Below are positions 8,633-16,020 of a stretch of DNA of 64,000 nucleotides, one piece after another (the first letter of the stretch is position 1; every line of letters starts with the position of its first letter). Where the stretch lies: contig NZ_JABAEX010000003.1 in the NCBI RefSeq assembly GCF_012843315.1, positions 1 to 64,000 on the forward strand, read 5' to 3'. The notes beneath the pieces are model-generated. The model saw nothing but the letters and a program-made list of their open reading frames with translations. It made no database searches and had not been told where the DNA came from. The stretch is from Streptococcus sp. WB01_FAA12. GTDB lineage: Bacteria; Bacillota; Bacilli; Lactobacillales; Streptococcaceae. The position numbers were made by a program, and so were the translations under genes.

Positions 8633-8965
8633 AAAGAAGTTAGTGACTTGATTACATAAGAATTCTATATGTGAGTTTATAATCATCACAAGATAAACAG
8701 AGAAATCTAAAGGTACAAAAAATTATATACTCAATAGGAAAAATTCATTCAATCTATCATAGCTAACAAAGATACCGAATTTGTGAGATTGAGTGAGAAA
8801 AACATCTATTAAGGCTATCCTTATTGTTCTTGGAAGATAAGACTCCTGAAAAATTATCCCAAGTAACTAACTTGAGCTTGAAAATTGGCATGTAAACGCT
8901 TTTGAAAAGTCGTAAATTATGATACAATGTTTAGAGAAATTACTGAGACGAGGATTTAGAAAACA
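8633..8965. other. 333-bp intergenic region with a cre-like site and a possible gene remnant
   Basis: No complete gene. Bases from about 8796 to 8905 are open for 30 codons in one frame and end at the TAA inside the cre-like site (reading ...LEDKTPEKLSQVTN...), which might be the decayed tail of a gene; there is no start or ribosome site. The last 80 bp hold the cre-like site and the -10 (GATACAAT, near 8922) of the glycosyltransferase gene. The rest is AT-rich and I see nothing else in it. Confidence 0.4.
8890..8905 (+). promoter_or_regulatory. cre-like site upstream of the glycosyltransferase gene
   Basis: ATGTAAACGCTTTTGA agrees with the streptococcal cre pattern WWGWAARCGYTTTCWW at all but the two positions near the 3'-end. 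It lies just upstream of the predicted -10, so CcpA (encoded at 47263) would repress. Confidence 0.5.
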
Positions 8966-9970
8966 ATGAAAGTACATTTCACAAATTTATTTGGGCAAGC
9001 ATCAACGAGTGTTGCCTTGATGGCGCAGAACAATGTCATGAAAATTGTTCGAGACTTTGGAGTTAACGAACTGGGAATATATTTTTATGATGCAAGCCAT
9101 GAACCGTGGGAAGAACTGAACTCGCGGATGGATGGGATTGTCGCGGGGGTATCTTATGGAGATGTCGTTTTTTTCCAATCTCCTTCATGGAATAGTGTTG
9201 AATGGGACAATCACTTGGTAGAAAAGTTAAAGCTTTCTCATGTAAAAATGGTGATGTTTATCCATGATGTTCAGCCACTAATGTTTGAGAGCAATTATTA
9301 TCTTATGAAGGCCCACATTGACATGTATAATAAATGTGATGTGGTGGTAGTACCATCCGAACAAATGTACCAGAAACTCGTTTCAGAAGGATTAACCGTC
9401 AAGAACTACGTTGTTCAAAAACTCTGGGATCTTCCCCATGGTTTGGAACTCTATACTCCAAAATTTGAGAAAAAATTAATCTTCTCAGGAGACCCATCTC
9501 GTTTTCCACATATTGTTGACTGGAAACACAATACCCCCCTTCATGTTTATGCTACGAGAGCAGAGGGAGTAGATTATTCCAAAGTCCATCTTGAGGGGTG
9601 GCGAACTCAGCAGGAATTATTGTTGGAGTTGTCTAAAGGAGGAGGCTTTGGCCTAGTATGGGGAAATTCCGAAAATCCCGCGGAAGAGCGTGATTACTAT
9701 AAAGAAAATGTTTCTTATAAGTTGACAACTTATCTGGCTGCGGGTATTCCTGTGGTTGTGCCAGACTATCTTTCTAATGTGGACTATATCCGTGAGAAAG
9801 GTTTGGGCTTTGTCGTGTCCAGTTTGGAAGAAGCTAGCCGCGTGGTTCAGGAATGTACGGCAGAAGAGTATGATCAAATGGTTACAAGAGCAAAATATAC
9901 AGCTTACTTAATTAAAAATGGTTATTTCACAAAGAAATTGTTTATTGATTCCATGATGCTCTTAGATTAG
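8966..9970 (+). CDS. Gtf3-like sugar transferase
   Basis: 334 residues. The N-terminus MKVHFTNLFGQASTSVALMAQN, the LGIYFY segment, MFIHDVQPLMF and the C-terminal SYKLTTYLAAGIPVVVPDYLSNVDYI match the Gtf3 family of streptococcal glycosyltransferases (GT-B fold), known from O-glycosylation of serine-rich adhesins and related to galactofuranosyl/glucosyl transferases. Here the gene is alone, not in a secA2 or capsule cluster, so the acceptor is unknown. It has its own promoter with a cre-like site and ends at a strong terminator. It could also be an envelope polysaccharide transferase. Confidence 0.75.
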   Translation: MKVHFTNLFGQASTSVALMAQNNVMKIVRDFGVNELGIYFYDASHEPWEELNSRMDGIVAGVSYGDVVFFQSPSWNSVEWDNHLVEKLKLSHVKMVMFIHDVQPLMFESNYYLMKAHIDMYNKCDVVVVPSEQMYQKLVSEGLTVKNYVVQKLWDLPHGLELYTPKFEKKLIFSGDPSRFPHIVDWKHNTPLHVYATRAEGVDYSKVHLEGWRTQQELLLELSKGGGFGLVWGNSENPAEERDYYKENVSYKLTTYLAAGIPVVVPDYLSNVDYIREKGLGFVVSSLEEASRVVQECTAEEYDQMVTRAKYTAYLIKNGYFTKKLFIDSMMLLD

Positions 9971-10093
9971 TCAAAAGTCGGTCATCGGTTTACCACATTC
10001 AGATTTAGAAAGGCAAAATTTCAAGTCGAAGTTAGCCATCTTAGATAATTAGTTTTTTATCAACTGTAATGGGTTGATGAAAAACCACATCTT

Positions 10094-10124
10094 GGAGGGA
10101 ACCAATTTGGTTCTCTCCTTTTTG
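10094..10124 (+). terminator. Terminator of the Gtf3-like gene
   Basis: GGAGGGAACC, AATTT loop, GGTTCTCTCC followed by TTTTT. The 264-bp gap 9971-10234 otherwise contains only AT-rich sequence and the hairpin at 10177-10206. Confidence 0.85.
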
Positions 10125-10176
10125 CTAGACGCTTGAAGCTGATTTCCTCTACTTATAAATTTAGACATAACAAATA

Positions 10177-10206
10177 CCCCCAAAACTATCTAGCTTTTTT
10201 TGGGGG
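10177..10206 (-). terminator. Possible terminator hairpin of the EamA gene
   Basis: CCCCCAAAA and TTTTGGGGG form a 9-bp stem around a 12-nt loop just past the 3'-end of the minus-strand gene. The T tract after it is weak in both directions, so its strength as a terminator is uncertain. Confidence 0.45.
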
Positions 10207-10234
10207 AAAAGTCATATATGGAGGAGGATGAGGA

Positions 10235-10648
10235 TTACAAAATCATCACCAAGGTCCCAATCGTAATCAGTATACATCCAATGATTGTTTTAAACGTCAG
10301 GACATCTTGTAGAAAGAAAAAGGCTAAAACGAGTGTAATGACGAGACTAAACTTATCGACAGCAGATACCTCAGTCGCATTGCCCATCTGCAAGGCCTTG
10401 TAGTAGCAGAGCCAGGAGGCACCTGTTGCCAAACCAGACAGGATGAGAAAGAGCCAACTTTTTCTACTGATGTTGACAATCTCAGTCTGACTATTGGTCA
10501 GGAAAACCATGGCCCAAGCCATAAGGATGACGATGACCGTACGAATGGCTGTTGCTAGATTGGACGGAACTCCCTCAATCCCAATTTTGGCTAAAATAGA
10601 AGTTAAGGCTGCAAAGACAGCAGATAAAAGTGCGAAGAAAAACCACAT
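10235..10648 (-). CDS. Small EamA-family (drug/metabolite) transporter
   Basis: 137 residues with about five hydrophobic helices, a single EamA domain where larger family members have two. The pattern is AALTSILAKIGIEG near the N-terminus, GLATGASWLCYYKALQMG in the middle and a hydrophobic C-terminus (ITIGTLVMIL). Single-domain members act as dimers; the substrate cannot be told. Start: GAGAGGAGG lies 9 bp before the ATG, and TATAAT (10669-10674) about 20 bp before it. It is transcribed away from glmS. Confidence 0.85.
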   Translation of the reverse strand: MWFFFALLSAVFAALTSILAKIGIEGVPSNLATAIRTVIVILMAWAMVFLTNSQTEIVNISRKSWLFLILSGLATGASWLCYYKALQMGNATEVSAVDKFSLVITLVLAFFFLQDVLTFKTIIGCILITIGTLVMIL

Positions 10649-10668
10649 GATAACTACCTCCTCTCTCT

Positions 10669-10674
10669 ATTATA
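10669..10674 (-). promoter_or_regulatory. -10 of the EamA gene
   Basis: Minus strand CTTATAATAG; no clear -35. The ribosome site GGAGG follows within 12 bp, so the leader is very short. Confidence 0.5.
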
Positions 10675-10735
10675 AGTAATCGAATCCTACTTGTCAGTTC
10701 TCAAGTGAAATCTTACTCTGATGGCATTTTAAAAA

Positions 10736-10748
10736 ACTATACCAATTT
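10736..10748 (-). promoter_or_regulatory. NagR-type operator 1 upstream of glmS
   Basis: Minus strand AAATTGGTATAGT. TTGGTATAG is the half-site core of GntR-family NagR/DasR operators in streptococci. It lies immediately upstream of the -35; a second copy is 79 bp downstream. Confidence 0.6.
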
Positions 10749-10754
10749 TTATAC

Positions 10755-10783
10755 TTGACAAGCGAGAAAAACAAGTATATACT
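10755..10783 (+). promoter_or_regulatory. glmS promoter
   Basis: TTGACA (10755-10760), 17 bp, TATACT (10778-10783). It gives a leader of about 75 nt that contains operator 2, a ribosome site and a hairpin. Confidence 0.85.
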
Positions 10784-10813
10784 GTCTTTGCTGGTTCTGT
10801 AAAAGGAAAATCA

Positions 10814-10827
10814 GACTATACCAATTT
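10814..10827 (-). promoter_or_regulatory. NagR-type operator 2 in the glmS leader
   Basis: Minus strand AAATTGGTATAGTC, the same 12-bp core as operator 1. The spacing of 79 bp would allow looping across the promoter. Confidence 0.6.
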
Positions 10828-10836
10828 AAGGGGGAA

Positions 10837-10852
10837 GCACAGCTGGTCTGTG
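10837..10852 (+). promoter_or_regulatory. glmS: Hairpin between the glmS ribosome site and its ATG
   Basis: GCACAG, CTGGT loop, CTGTGT. The only Shine-Dalgarno-like sequence (AAGGGGGAAG, 10827-10836) is 27 bp from the ATG, too far unless this stem folds the gap out and leaves about 11 nt. It could make glmS translation depend on RNA folding. Confidence 0.45.
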
Positions 10853-10863
10853 TCGTATATACT

Positions 10864-12672
10864 ATGTGTGGAATTGTCGGTGTTGTTGGAAACACAAATG
10901 CAACTGATATTTTGATTCAAGGGCTTGAAAAGCTCGAATACCGTGGCTATGATTCTGCGGGAATTTTTGTTCTAGGTGGTGCTGAAAATCATCTAGTTAA
11001 GGCTGTTGGCCGTATCGCTGAATTGTCTGCTAAAACAGCTGGTGTTGAGGGAACAACTGGTATCGGACACACGCGTTGGGCGACTCATGGGAAACCAACG
11101 GAAGATAACGCTCACCCACACCGCTCTGAGACTGGACGTTTTGTCTTGGTGCATAATGGAGTGATTGAAAACTACCTTGAAATCAAGGAAGAATACCTTG
11201 CAGGTCACCACTTCAAGGGGCAAACAGATACGGAAATCGCTGTTCACTTGATTGGAAAATTTGCAGAAGAAGATGGTCTCTCAGTTCTTGAAGCCTTCAA
11301 AAAAGCTCTTCACATCATCCGTGGTTCTTATGCCTTTGCCTTGATTGACTCTGAAAACCCAGATGTCATCTATGTAGCTAAAAATAAATCACCACTTTTG
11401 ATTGGTCTTGGACAAGGCTATAACATGGTCTGCTCAGATGCTATGGCTATGATTCGTGAGACCAACCAATACATGGAAATCCATGACCAAGAGTTGGTAA
11501 TCGTCAAGGCTGATAGCGTCGAAGTTCAAGACTATGATGGCAATCGCCGTGAGCGTGCTAGCTACACTGCGGAGCTTGACTTGTCAGATATCGGTAAGGG
11601 GACTTACCCTTACTACATGCTTAAGGAAATCGACGAGCAGCCAACGGTGATGCGTAAACTCATCCAAGCCTATACAGATGAGGCTGGTCAAGTTGTCGTG
11701 GATCCAGCTATCATCAAGGCTGTTCAAGACGCAGACCGAATCTACATCCTTGCAGCTGGAACATCTTACCATGCAGGCTTTGCTTCTAAGAAGATGCTGG
11801 AAGAATTGACGGATACACCAGTGGAACTTGGAATCTCATCTGAGTGGGGCTATGGCATGCCACTTCTCAGCAAGAAACCACTCTTCATCTTTATCAGCCA
11901 GTCTGGTGAAACAGCTGACAGCCGTCAGGTTTTGGTCAAGGCCAATGAAATGGGCATTCCAAGCTTGACAGTGACAAACGTGCCAGGTTCAACTCTTTCA
12001 CGTGAAGCCAACCATACCATGCTTCTTCATGCAGGGCCTGAAATCGCCGTGGCTTCAACCAAGGCTTATACAGCACAAATCGCAGCTCTTGCCTTCCTTG
12101 CAAAAGCAGTCGGAGAAGCAAACGGCAATGCCAAAGCCCAAGCCTTTGATCTGATTCGTGAGTTGTCTATCGTGGCTCAGTCTATCGAATCAACTCTTTC
12201 TGAGAAAGAAACCATTGATGCCAAGGTTCGAGACCTTCTCGAAACAACTCGTAACGCCTTTTATATCGGACGTGGTCAAGATTACTACGTAGCCATGGAA
12301 GCAAGTCTCAAACTTAAAGAGATTTCTTATATCCAGTGTGAAGGTTTTGCGGCAGGAGAACTCAAGCATGGAACCATTGCCTTGATTGAAGAGGGAACTC
12401 CTGTCTTGGCCCTCCTGTCAGATCCAGTCCTTGCCAACCATACTCGTGGAAATATCCAAGAGGTCGCAGCCCGTGGTGCCAAGGTTCTCACTATTGCAGA
12501 AGAAAATGTTGCTAAAGAGACAGACGACATCGTCCTTACGACCGTCCACCCTTACCTCTCACCAATCTCAATGGTCGTACCGACGCAATTGGTTGCTTAC
12601 TTTGCAACACTTCACCGTGGTCTCGATGTGGACAAACCTCGTAACCTTGCCAAGTCAGTAACAGTAGAATAA
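10864..12672 (+). CDS. glmS: Glutamine-fructose-6-phosphate aminotransferase
   Basis: 602 residues, normal length. It makes glucosamine-6-phosphate from fructose-6-phosphate and glutamine, the first step to UDP-GlcNAc for peptidoglycan. The mature N-terminal Cys2 (MCGIVGVVG) is the amidotransferase nucleophile, with [17 protein letters not shown] in the same domain. Two SIS domains follow (AAGTSYHAG with SQSGETADS near 300-350; YIGRGQDYY with [10 protein letters not shown] near 460-510), and the end is the conserved [11 protein letters not shown]. The promoter is flanked by two NagR-like sites, which fits repression when amino sugars are available. I see no glmS ribozyme. Confidence 0.98.
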   Translation: MCGIVGVVGNTNATDILIQGLEKLEYRGYDSAGIFVLGGAENHLVKAVGRIAELSAKTAGVEGTTGIGHTRWATHGKPTEDNAHPHRSETGRFVLVHNGVIENYLEIKEEYLAGHHFKGQTDTEIAVHLIGKFAEEDGLSVLEAFKKALHIIRGSYAFALIDSENPDVIYVAKNKSPLLIGLGQGYNMVCSDAMAMIRETNQYMEIHDQELVIVKADSVEVQDYDGNRRERASYTAELDLSDIGKGTYPYYMLKEIDEQPTVMRKLIQAYTDEAGQVVVDPAIIKAVQDADRIYILAAGTSYHAGFASKKMLEELTDTPVELGISSEWGYGMPLLSKKPLFIFISQSGETADSRQVLVKANEMGIPSLTVTNVPGSTLSREANHTMLLHAGPEIAVASTKAYTAQIAALAFLAKAVGEANGNAKAQAFDLIRELSIVAQSIESTLSEKETIDAKVRDLLETTRNAFYIGRGQDYYVAMEASLKLKEISYIQCEGFAAGELKHGTIALIEEGTPVLALLSDPVLANHTRGNIQEVAARGAKVLTIAEENVAKETDDIVLTTVHPYLSPISMVVPTQLVAYFATLHRGLDVDKPRNLAKSVTVE

Positions 12673-12706
12673 GCTAAAAGAGTCTAGTCCTCCTAGACTT
12701 TTTTGC
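12672..12706 (+). terminator. glmS terminator
   Basis: AAAAGAGTCTAG, short loop, CTAGACTTTTTT directly after the stop codon. Confidence 0.88.
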
Positions 12707-12773
12707 TCTTCCTTGTTATACTTGAGATAGGAATCCTTGTATTCCGAAGGCAGTTTTTTATAAGGAGAAGAAA

Positions 12774-13306
12774 ATGAAAAAGAAAAAAATATTATTGCTA
12801 TGCTGATTGGTATCGTCTTGTCTAGTTCTTTCTTGATACGAACGGTCTTGATCCATCAGGCGAGACAAGCGAAAAAGCAAAACATGGAACGGATTGCTGC
12901 TGTGCAAGAGACGGTTCAGTCTCAAGATCAAAAGAAAGCTGAAGAGCAGAGAGAACAATTTAAAAAGGCATTTGATGGTGTAGATAAAACTTCCATTCTA
13001 ATGAAAAACTATGATAGCCACACACCGATTAATGGGGACTACAGTTTTGGTACAAAGGATGGCGTGTACTACCTAGTAGAATTAAAAACAGGTGAGAAAG
13101 TAGCTCTGGAAGGTGTGGACAAGGCCTTTCCATTGTCGATCAAAAACGAGAACGAAAATAGCACGGAGCTTGCCCTGGTTGTCCGCAAAGATCAAGCCTG
13201 GTACATGATTGATACAAAGGGCGAGACGATTTACACTTTTGAACAAACAGAATTGACAGAAAACTCGAAATTGACTTTGAAAGATAATAAACTACAGGTA
13301 GAATAA
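12774..13306 (+). pseudogene. Membrane-anchored DUF4651-like protein, frameshifted near the start
   Basis: The ATG at 12774 has a good ribosome site (AAGGAGAAGAAA) but its frame stops after ten codons. Adding one A to the A7 run 12783-12789 joins it to the long frame, giving MKKKKNIIAMLIGIVLSS and onward: a Lys-rich start, one membrane helix, a charged coiled-coil-like stretch (about 30-60) and a C-terminal domain of about 110 residues (GDYSFGTKDGVYYLVELKTGEK). Without the shift, translation would have to begin at ATG 12800, which has no ribosome site. The body of the gene is intact, so either the lesion is recent, or it is a read error, or slippage switches it. Function unknown; the resemblance to DUF4651 is from memory. 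Confidence 0.65.
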
Positions 13307-13308
13307 GC

Positions 13309-13337
13309 TAAAAAAGTCTAGTTGATCTAGGCTTTTT
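13309..13337 (+). terminator. Terminator after the DUF4651-like gene
   Basis: AAAAAGTCTAG, TTGAT loop, CTAGGCTTTTTC. Its stem resembles that of the glmS terminator. Confidence 0.8.
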
Positions 13338-13421
13338 CTAATGAGCGAATGTATTGCAAATAAAACTGTTTAGTGCTACCTTGCCTACTGGGTGAGAATC
13401 CGCGTTATTTCAAGAAACTGA

Positions 13422-13568
13422 CCCAAGCTTAGCAAAGGTTTGGAGCGTTTCATGCTTTATCTACCGCTTGGTTCCATGCCTCATGACCAGGTTCTGAGAG
13501 CTATTGAACTCTTCGGCACACAAGTGGCACCCAAAGTCCGGGCATATTTTGCCATGAAAGAGGCTTAA
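13422..13568 (+). pseudogene. C-terminal remnant of a luciferase-like (LLM) flavin oxidoreductase
   Basis: 48 codons read ...KGLERFMLYLPLGSMPHDQV... and ...IELFGTQVAPKVR... up to TAA, the conserved C-terminal end of LLM-class flavin-dependent oxidoreductases. The frame is closed by TGA just upstream, and no start or upstream domain is present. From memory, an oxidoreductase gene of this class follows glmS in Streptococcus pneumoniae, so this is probably what is left after deletion. The bases 13338-13421 may be further decayed sequence; I recognise nothing in them. Confidence 0.7.
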
Positions 13569-13576
13569 TAAAAAAT

Positions 13577-13605
13577 CCTAATCAAGTTGATAAAAAATCT
13601 ATATA
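13577..13605 (+). repeat. Imperfect direct repeat, copy 1
   Basis: CCTAATCAAGTTGATA then AT-rich TCTATATAA. It resembles 13702-13730 (CCAATCGAGTTGATA then AATATATAT), 125 bp downstream. Confidence 0.4.
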
Positions 13606-13634
13606 ACAACCATTTTAAAAAAGTAATAAATAGG

Positions 13635-13682
13635 AAAAAATCTCTGAAAGGCCAGTAAAATCAAGCTTTCCAGAGATTTTTT
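13635..13682. terminator. Bidirectional terminator-like hairpin
   Basis: AAAAAATCTCTG-AAAG pairs with CTTTC-CAGAGATTTTTT around a loop of about 16 nt. It separates the oxidoreductase remnant from the next operon. Confidence 0.75.
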
Positions 13683-13701
13683 CTTTATAGATATAAAAAT
13701 T

Positions 13702-13730
13702 TCCAATCGAGTTGATAGTCAATATATATT
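13702..13730 (+). repeat. Imperfect direct repeat, copy 2, in the promoter region of the MtaA-like/ABC operon
   Basis: Second copy of the 13577-13605 motif, starting 55 bp before the leader ORF. It may be a regulator site or the footprint of the event that placed the operon here. The promoter is not clear; the AT-rich AATATATATT could supply a -10. Confidence 0.35.
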
Positions 13731-13756
13731 GGGAAAAGAGAAAAAGGAGTGGTAAG

Positions 13757-13798
13757 ATGGTTTCAATCCAAATGGAAGGAGAAAGGTATGGCAAGTAA
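13757..13798 (+). CDS. Possible 13-codon leader ORF overlapping the first MtaA-like gene
   Basis: ATG (13757) preceded by AAAAAGGAGTGG opens MVSIQMEGERYGK and stops at 13796-13798, overlapping the start codon at 13788 by 11 bp. Its codons contain the ribosome site of the next gene. It may be a leader peptide used for coupling, or the stub of a lost gene. Confidence 0.35.
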   Translation: MVSIQMEGERYGK

Positions 13799-14792
13799 AA
13801 GAGATTTAGTCTTTAGAGCGATTCGAGGCGATGAAGTGGAAAGAGTTCCTGTGGGATTTTGGTTTCATTTTGTAACACTGGAAGAAAAGGGGCAAGGATT
13901 AAACAATCCACGTATCTTTCAAAAGAGTGTTGACGGGCATCGCAACTATGTGGAAAGGATTCACCCTGATTTTGTCAAAATCATGAGCGACGGTTTTTTC
14001 CTTTATCCAAGTAATGTCTACAGTTCTAAGGTTGCAAGCATTCAGGAGCTGGCTTCTATTGAGTCGATTGGTGAGGAACACCCATGGATTCAGCAACAGG
14101 TGGAAGTGGTCCAAGCGATTCGAGAGACTTTTACCGAAGAGATTGCTTCTTTCTACAATATCTTTTCACCGATCTCCTACCTCAAGCGCTGGTTCCGTAC
14201 AGAAACTTCTCGAGGAGATAAGGAAGTAGCTGACCTATTGCTTGAAAATCCTGAGCGATTCAGAGCTATTCTAGATGTGATTGCAAAAGACATTGCTTTC
14301 TTAACTCAGAAAATCATCCAGGAAGGTGGTGTTGATGGAATTTACCTCAGCACCCAGGAAATTCAAGATGAGCGCATCACACCAGCACTCTATCAAACCT
14401 ATATCGAACCGAGCAATATAGCTGTTTTAAAGGCGGCTAATCAGGTTGGTGGGACCAATATCCTCCATATCTGTGGTTTTGAAGGTGCGAGCAATGATGT
14501 GACGATATTTAAGGATTATCCAGCTCAGGTTGTCAATTGGGCGACTCATCATGAGGATGTTAGTTTGACACGGGGTCAGGAGTTGTTTCAAGGCAAGGCT
14601 GTTTTAGGTGGATTTGAAAATGGTAAGAAAAGCTTGCTTTATCGAGGCTCTAAAGCGGAATTGCAAAATGAAACAAGGCGATTACTGGCTGAAACTGGTA
14701 GTAAAGGAGTTCTTCTGGGAGCTGACTGTACTGTTCCAGATGACTTTGACTTAGAGAGGTTGGACTGGATTCGACAGGCAGCGGTTCTCTAA
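13788..14792 (+). CDS. UroD-superfamily protein, MtaA-like zinc methyltransferase type (copy 1)
   Basis: 334 residues, a TIM-barrel of the uroporphyrinogen decarboxylase superfamily. It is not a porphyrin enzyme: the N-terminal arginine motif of HemE is replaced by ERVPVGFWFHF. It has H227-x-C229 (LHICG) and C314 (GADCT), 84 residues apart, the zinc ligand pattern of MtaA/MtbA-type corrinoid:thiol methyltransferases. Start chosen for AAGGAGAAAGGT just before ATG 13788. It is the first long gene of an operon with a paralogue (15011) and an amino-acid ABC importer. I infer thiol or S-methyl metabolism of an imported amino-acid-like compound; the substrate is unknown and no corrinoid protein is encoded in this window. 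Confidence 0.8.
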   Translation: MASKRDLVFRAIRGDEVERVPVGFWFHFVTLEEKGQGLNNPRIFQKSVDGHRNYVERIHPDFVKIMSDGFFLYPSNVYSSKVASIQELASIESIGEEHPWIQQQVEVVQAIRETFTEEIASFYNIFSPISYLKRWFRTETSRGDKEVADLLLENPERFRAILDVIAKDIAFLTQKIIQEGGVDGIYLSTQEIQDERITPALYQTYIEPSNIAVLKAANQVGGTNILHICGFEGASNDVTIFKDYPAQVVNWATHHEDVSLTRGQELFQGKAVLGGFENGKKSLLYRGSKAELQNETRRLLAETGSKGVLLGADCTVPDDFDLERLDWIRQAAVL

Positions 14793-14804
14793 AAAGGAGG
14801 AGCT

Positions 14805-15008
14805 ATGAAAAGTAAAAGATGGGGCATCTTTATTGTCGTTGTCGGTTTGCTAGCCTTGGTCGCCATAAGCGTTGTAAAAAATGAGCACTGCAAAAATGGA
14901 GAGAGATGTCGTGGAGTTCAGGATTTTTCCAAGTCCAGTCTCCCCTTTCTACGCTCGAATGATATCGCAAGCAGTTTATTTGTTGAAAAAGTAAGAAATG
15001 GAGAATAA
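14805..15008 (+). CDS. Small membrane protein ORF, possibly frameshifted
   Basis: 67 codons behind a strong ribosome site (AAAAAGGAGGAGCT). The first 25 residues are a membrane segment (KRWGIFIVVVGLLALVAISVV). After the A6 run at 14876-14881 the frame gives an unlikely, Cys/Arg/Ser-rich tail. Dropping one A leads into another frame, VVEFRIFPSPVSPFY and onward, ending YLLKK, which looks more protein-like and stops at 14995-14997. I cannot tell which is real. It lies between the two MtaA-like genes (12 bp after one stop, 2 bp before the next start), so it belongs to the operon. Function unknown. Confidence 0.5.
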   Translation: MKSKRWGIFIVVVGLLALVAISVVKNEHCKNGERCRGVQDFSKSSLPFLRSNDIASSLFVEKVRNGE

Positions 15009-15010
15009 GA

Positions 15011-16009
15011 ATGTCAGAAAAAAGAGAATGGGTTTTAAAAGCATTTAGAGGTGAGAAAGTTGATCGTGTGCCAGTAGGCTTTTGGCACCATTTCACATCA
15101 GAAGACGAATGGCTACACGGTTTCTCAAATCCAGCCATTATCGAGAAGAATATTCAAGGCCATAAGCGCTTTATTCGAGAAGTTCAGCCGGACTTTATCA
15201 AGCTCATGAGTGATGGGTACTTTGCTTATCCAAATCCAGTGATTGCCAAAGGAAAATCTCTTCAAGAATTGGCGACCATTCAACCACTCGGACCAGATCA
15301 CGCTTGGATAAAAGAGCAGGTTGACTTGGTTAAGAAAATCAAGCAAGAGTTTACAGAAGATATCGTTGCGATTTACAATATTTTTGCTCCTGTGACCTAT
15401 CTCAAGTGGTTGCTTGGGGAAGTGTCTGGCGGGGATGACCTTATTGCGGACTTTCTAGTGGAAGATCCTGAAGCTCTGAAGAGGGTGTTGGATGTGATTG
15501 CAGAGGATATTGCTAATCTCAGCCGAGCTGTCATCGAAGAGGCTGGTGCTGACGGAATCTACCTCAGCGTGCAAAGTATCCAAGATCAACGAGTGTCGGC
15601 AGCAGATTATCAAGCCGTCATTGCACCTAGCGAGATAACTATTCTAGAAGCAGCTAGTGCTGTTGGTGGTGTCACTGTTCTTCATATCTGTGGCTACGAG
15701 GGGGCGCGAAATGATATTCATCTTTTTGCAGACTATCCAGCCCAAGTCTTTAACTGGGCTGTAGGACCAGAAGGAATCACTCTCAAGGAAGGTCGTGAGG
15801 TTTTCAAGGGACGTACGGTTCTTGGAGGATTCGAAAATGGCAAGACGGGCTTGCTGTATACTGGTAGCAAGGACGCCATTCAGGCTGAGGCAAAGAAACT
15901 AGTTGCAGAAGCTGGGGAACAGGGCTTGGTACTTGGGGCAGATTGTACCATTCCAAGTGATATCGCAGTTGAACGTATCCAGTGGGTGAGAGAAGCGTTT
16001 GAAAACTAA
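15011..16009 (+). CDS. UroD-superfamily protein, MtaA-like zinc methyltransferase type (copy 2)
   Basis: 332 residues, clearly paralogous to the product of 13788-14792 (both share RVPVGFW, FVPDF/QPDFIKLMSDG-type segments, IYNIFAPVTYLKW and VLGGFENGK). The zinc pattern is H225-x-C227 and C312, again 84 residues apart. The two copies differ along their length, so the duplication is old and they may form a heterodimer or act on different substrates. The ribosome site GGAGAATAAGA precedes the ATG. It is followed 11 bp later by the solute-binding protein gene of the importer, in the same operon. Confidence 0.8.
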   Translation: MSEKREWVLKAFRGEKVDRVPVGFWHHFTSEDEWLHGFSNPAIIEKNIQGHKRFIREVQPDFIKLMSDGYFAYPNPVIAKGKSLQELATIQPLGPDHAWIKEQVDLVKKIKQEFTEDIVAIYNIFAPVTYLKWLLGEVSGGDDLIADFLVEDPEALKRVLDVIAEDIANLSRAVIEEAGADGIYLSVQSIQDQRVSAADYQAVIAPSEITILEAASAVGGVTVLHICGYEGARNDIHLFADYPAQVFNWAVGPEGITLKEGREVFKGRTVLGGFENGKTGLLYTGSKDAIQAEAKKLVAEAGEQGLVLGADCTIPSDIAVERIQWVREAFEN

Positions 16010-16020
16010 AGGAGAAAAAG

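Noticed and set aside
10177..10206. CCCCCAAAA/TTTTGGGGG hairpin as a plus-strand terminator
   Set aside because: The plus-strand gene already ends at a strong terminator at 10094-10124 and no T tract follows this hairpin on the plus strand.
10680..10863. Search for a glmS ribozyme in the glmS leader
   Set aside because: The leader of about 75 nt is too short and has none of the conserved core; NagR-like sites explain control better.
13788..16009. Annotation of the two UroD-like genes as heme biosynthesis (hemE)
   Set aside because: The N-terminal arginine motif of HemE is absent and no other heme genes are present; the zinc-ligand pattern points to the MtaA branch.
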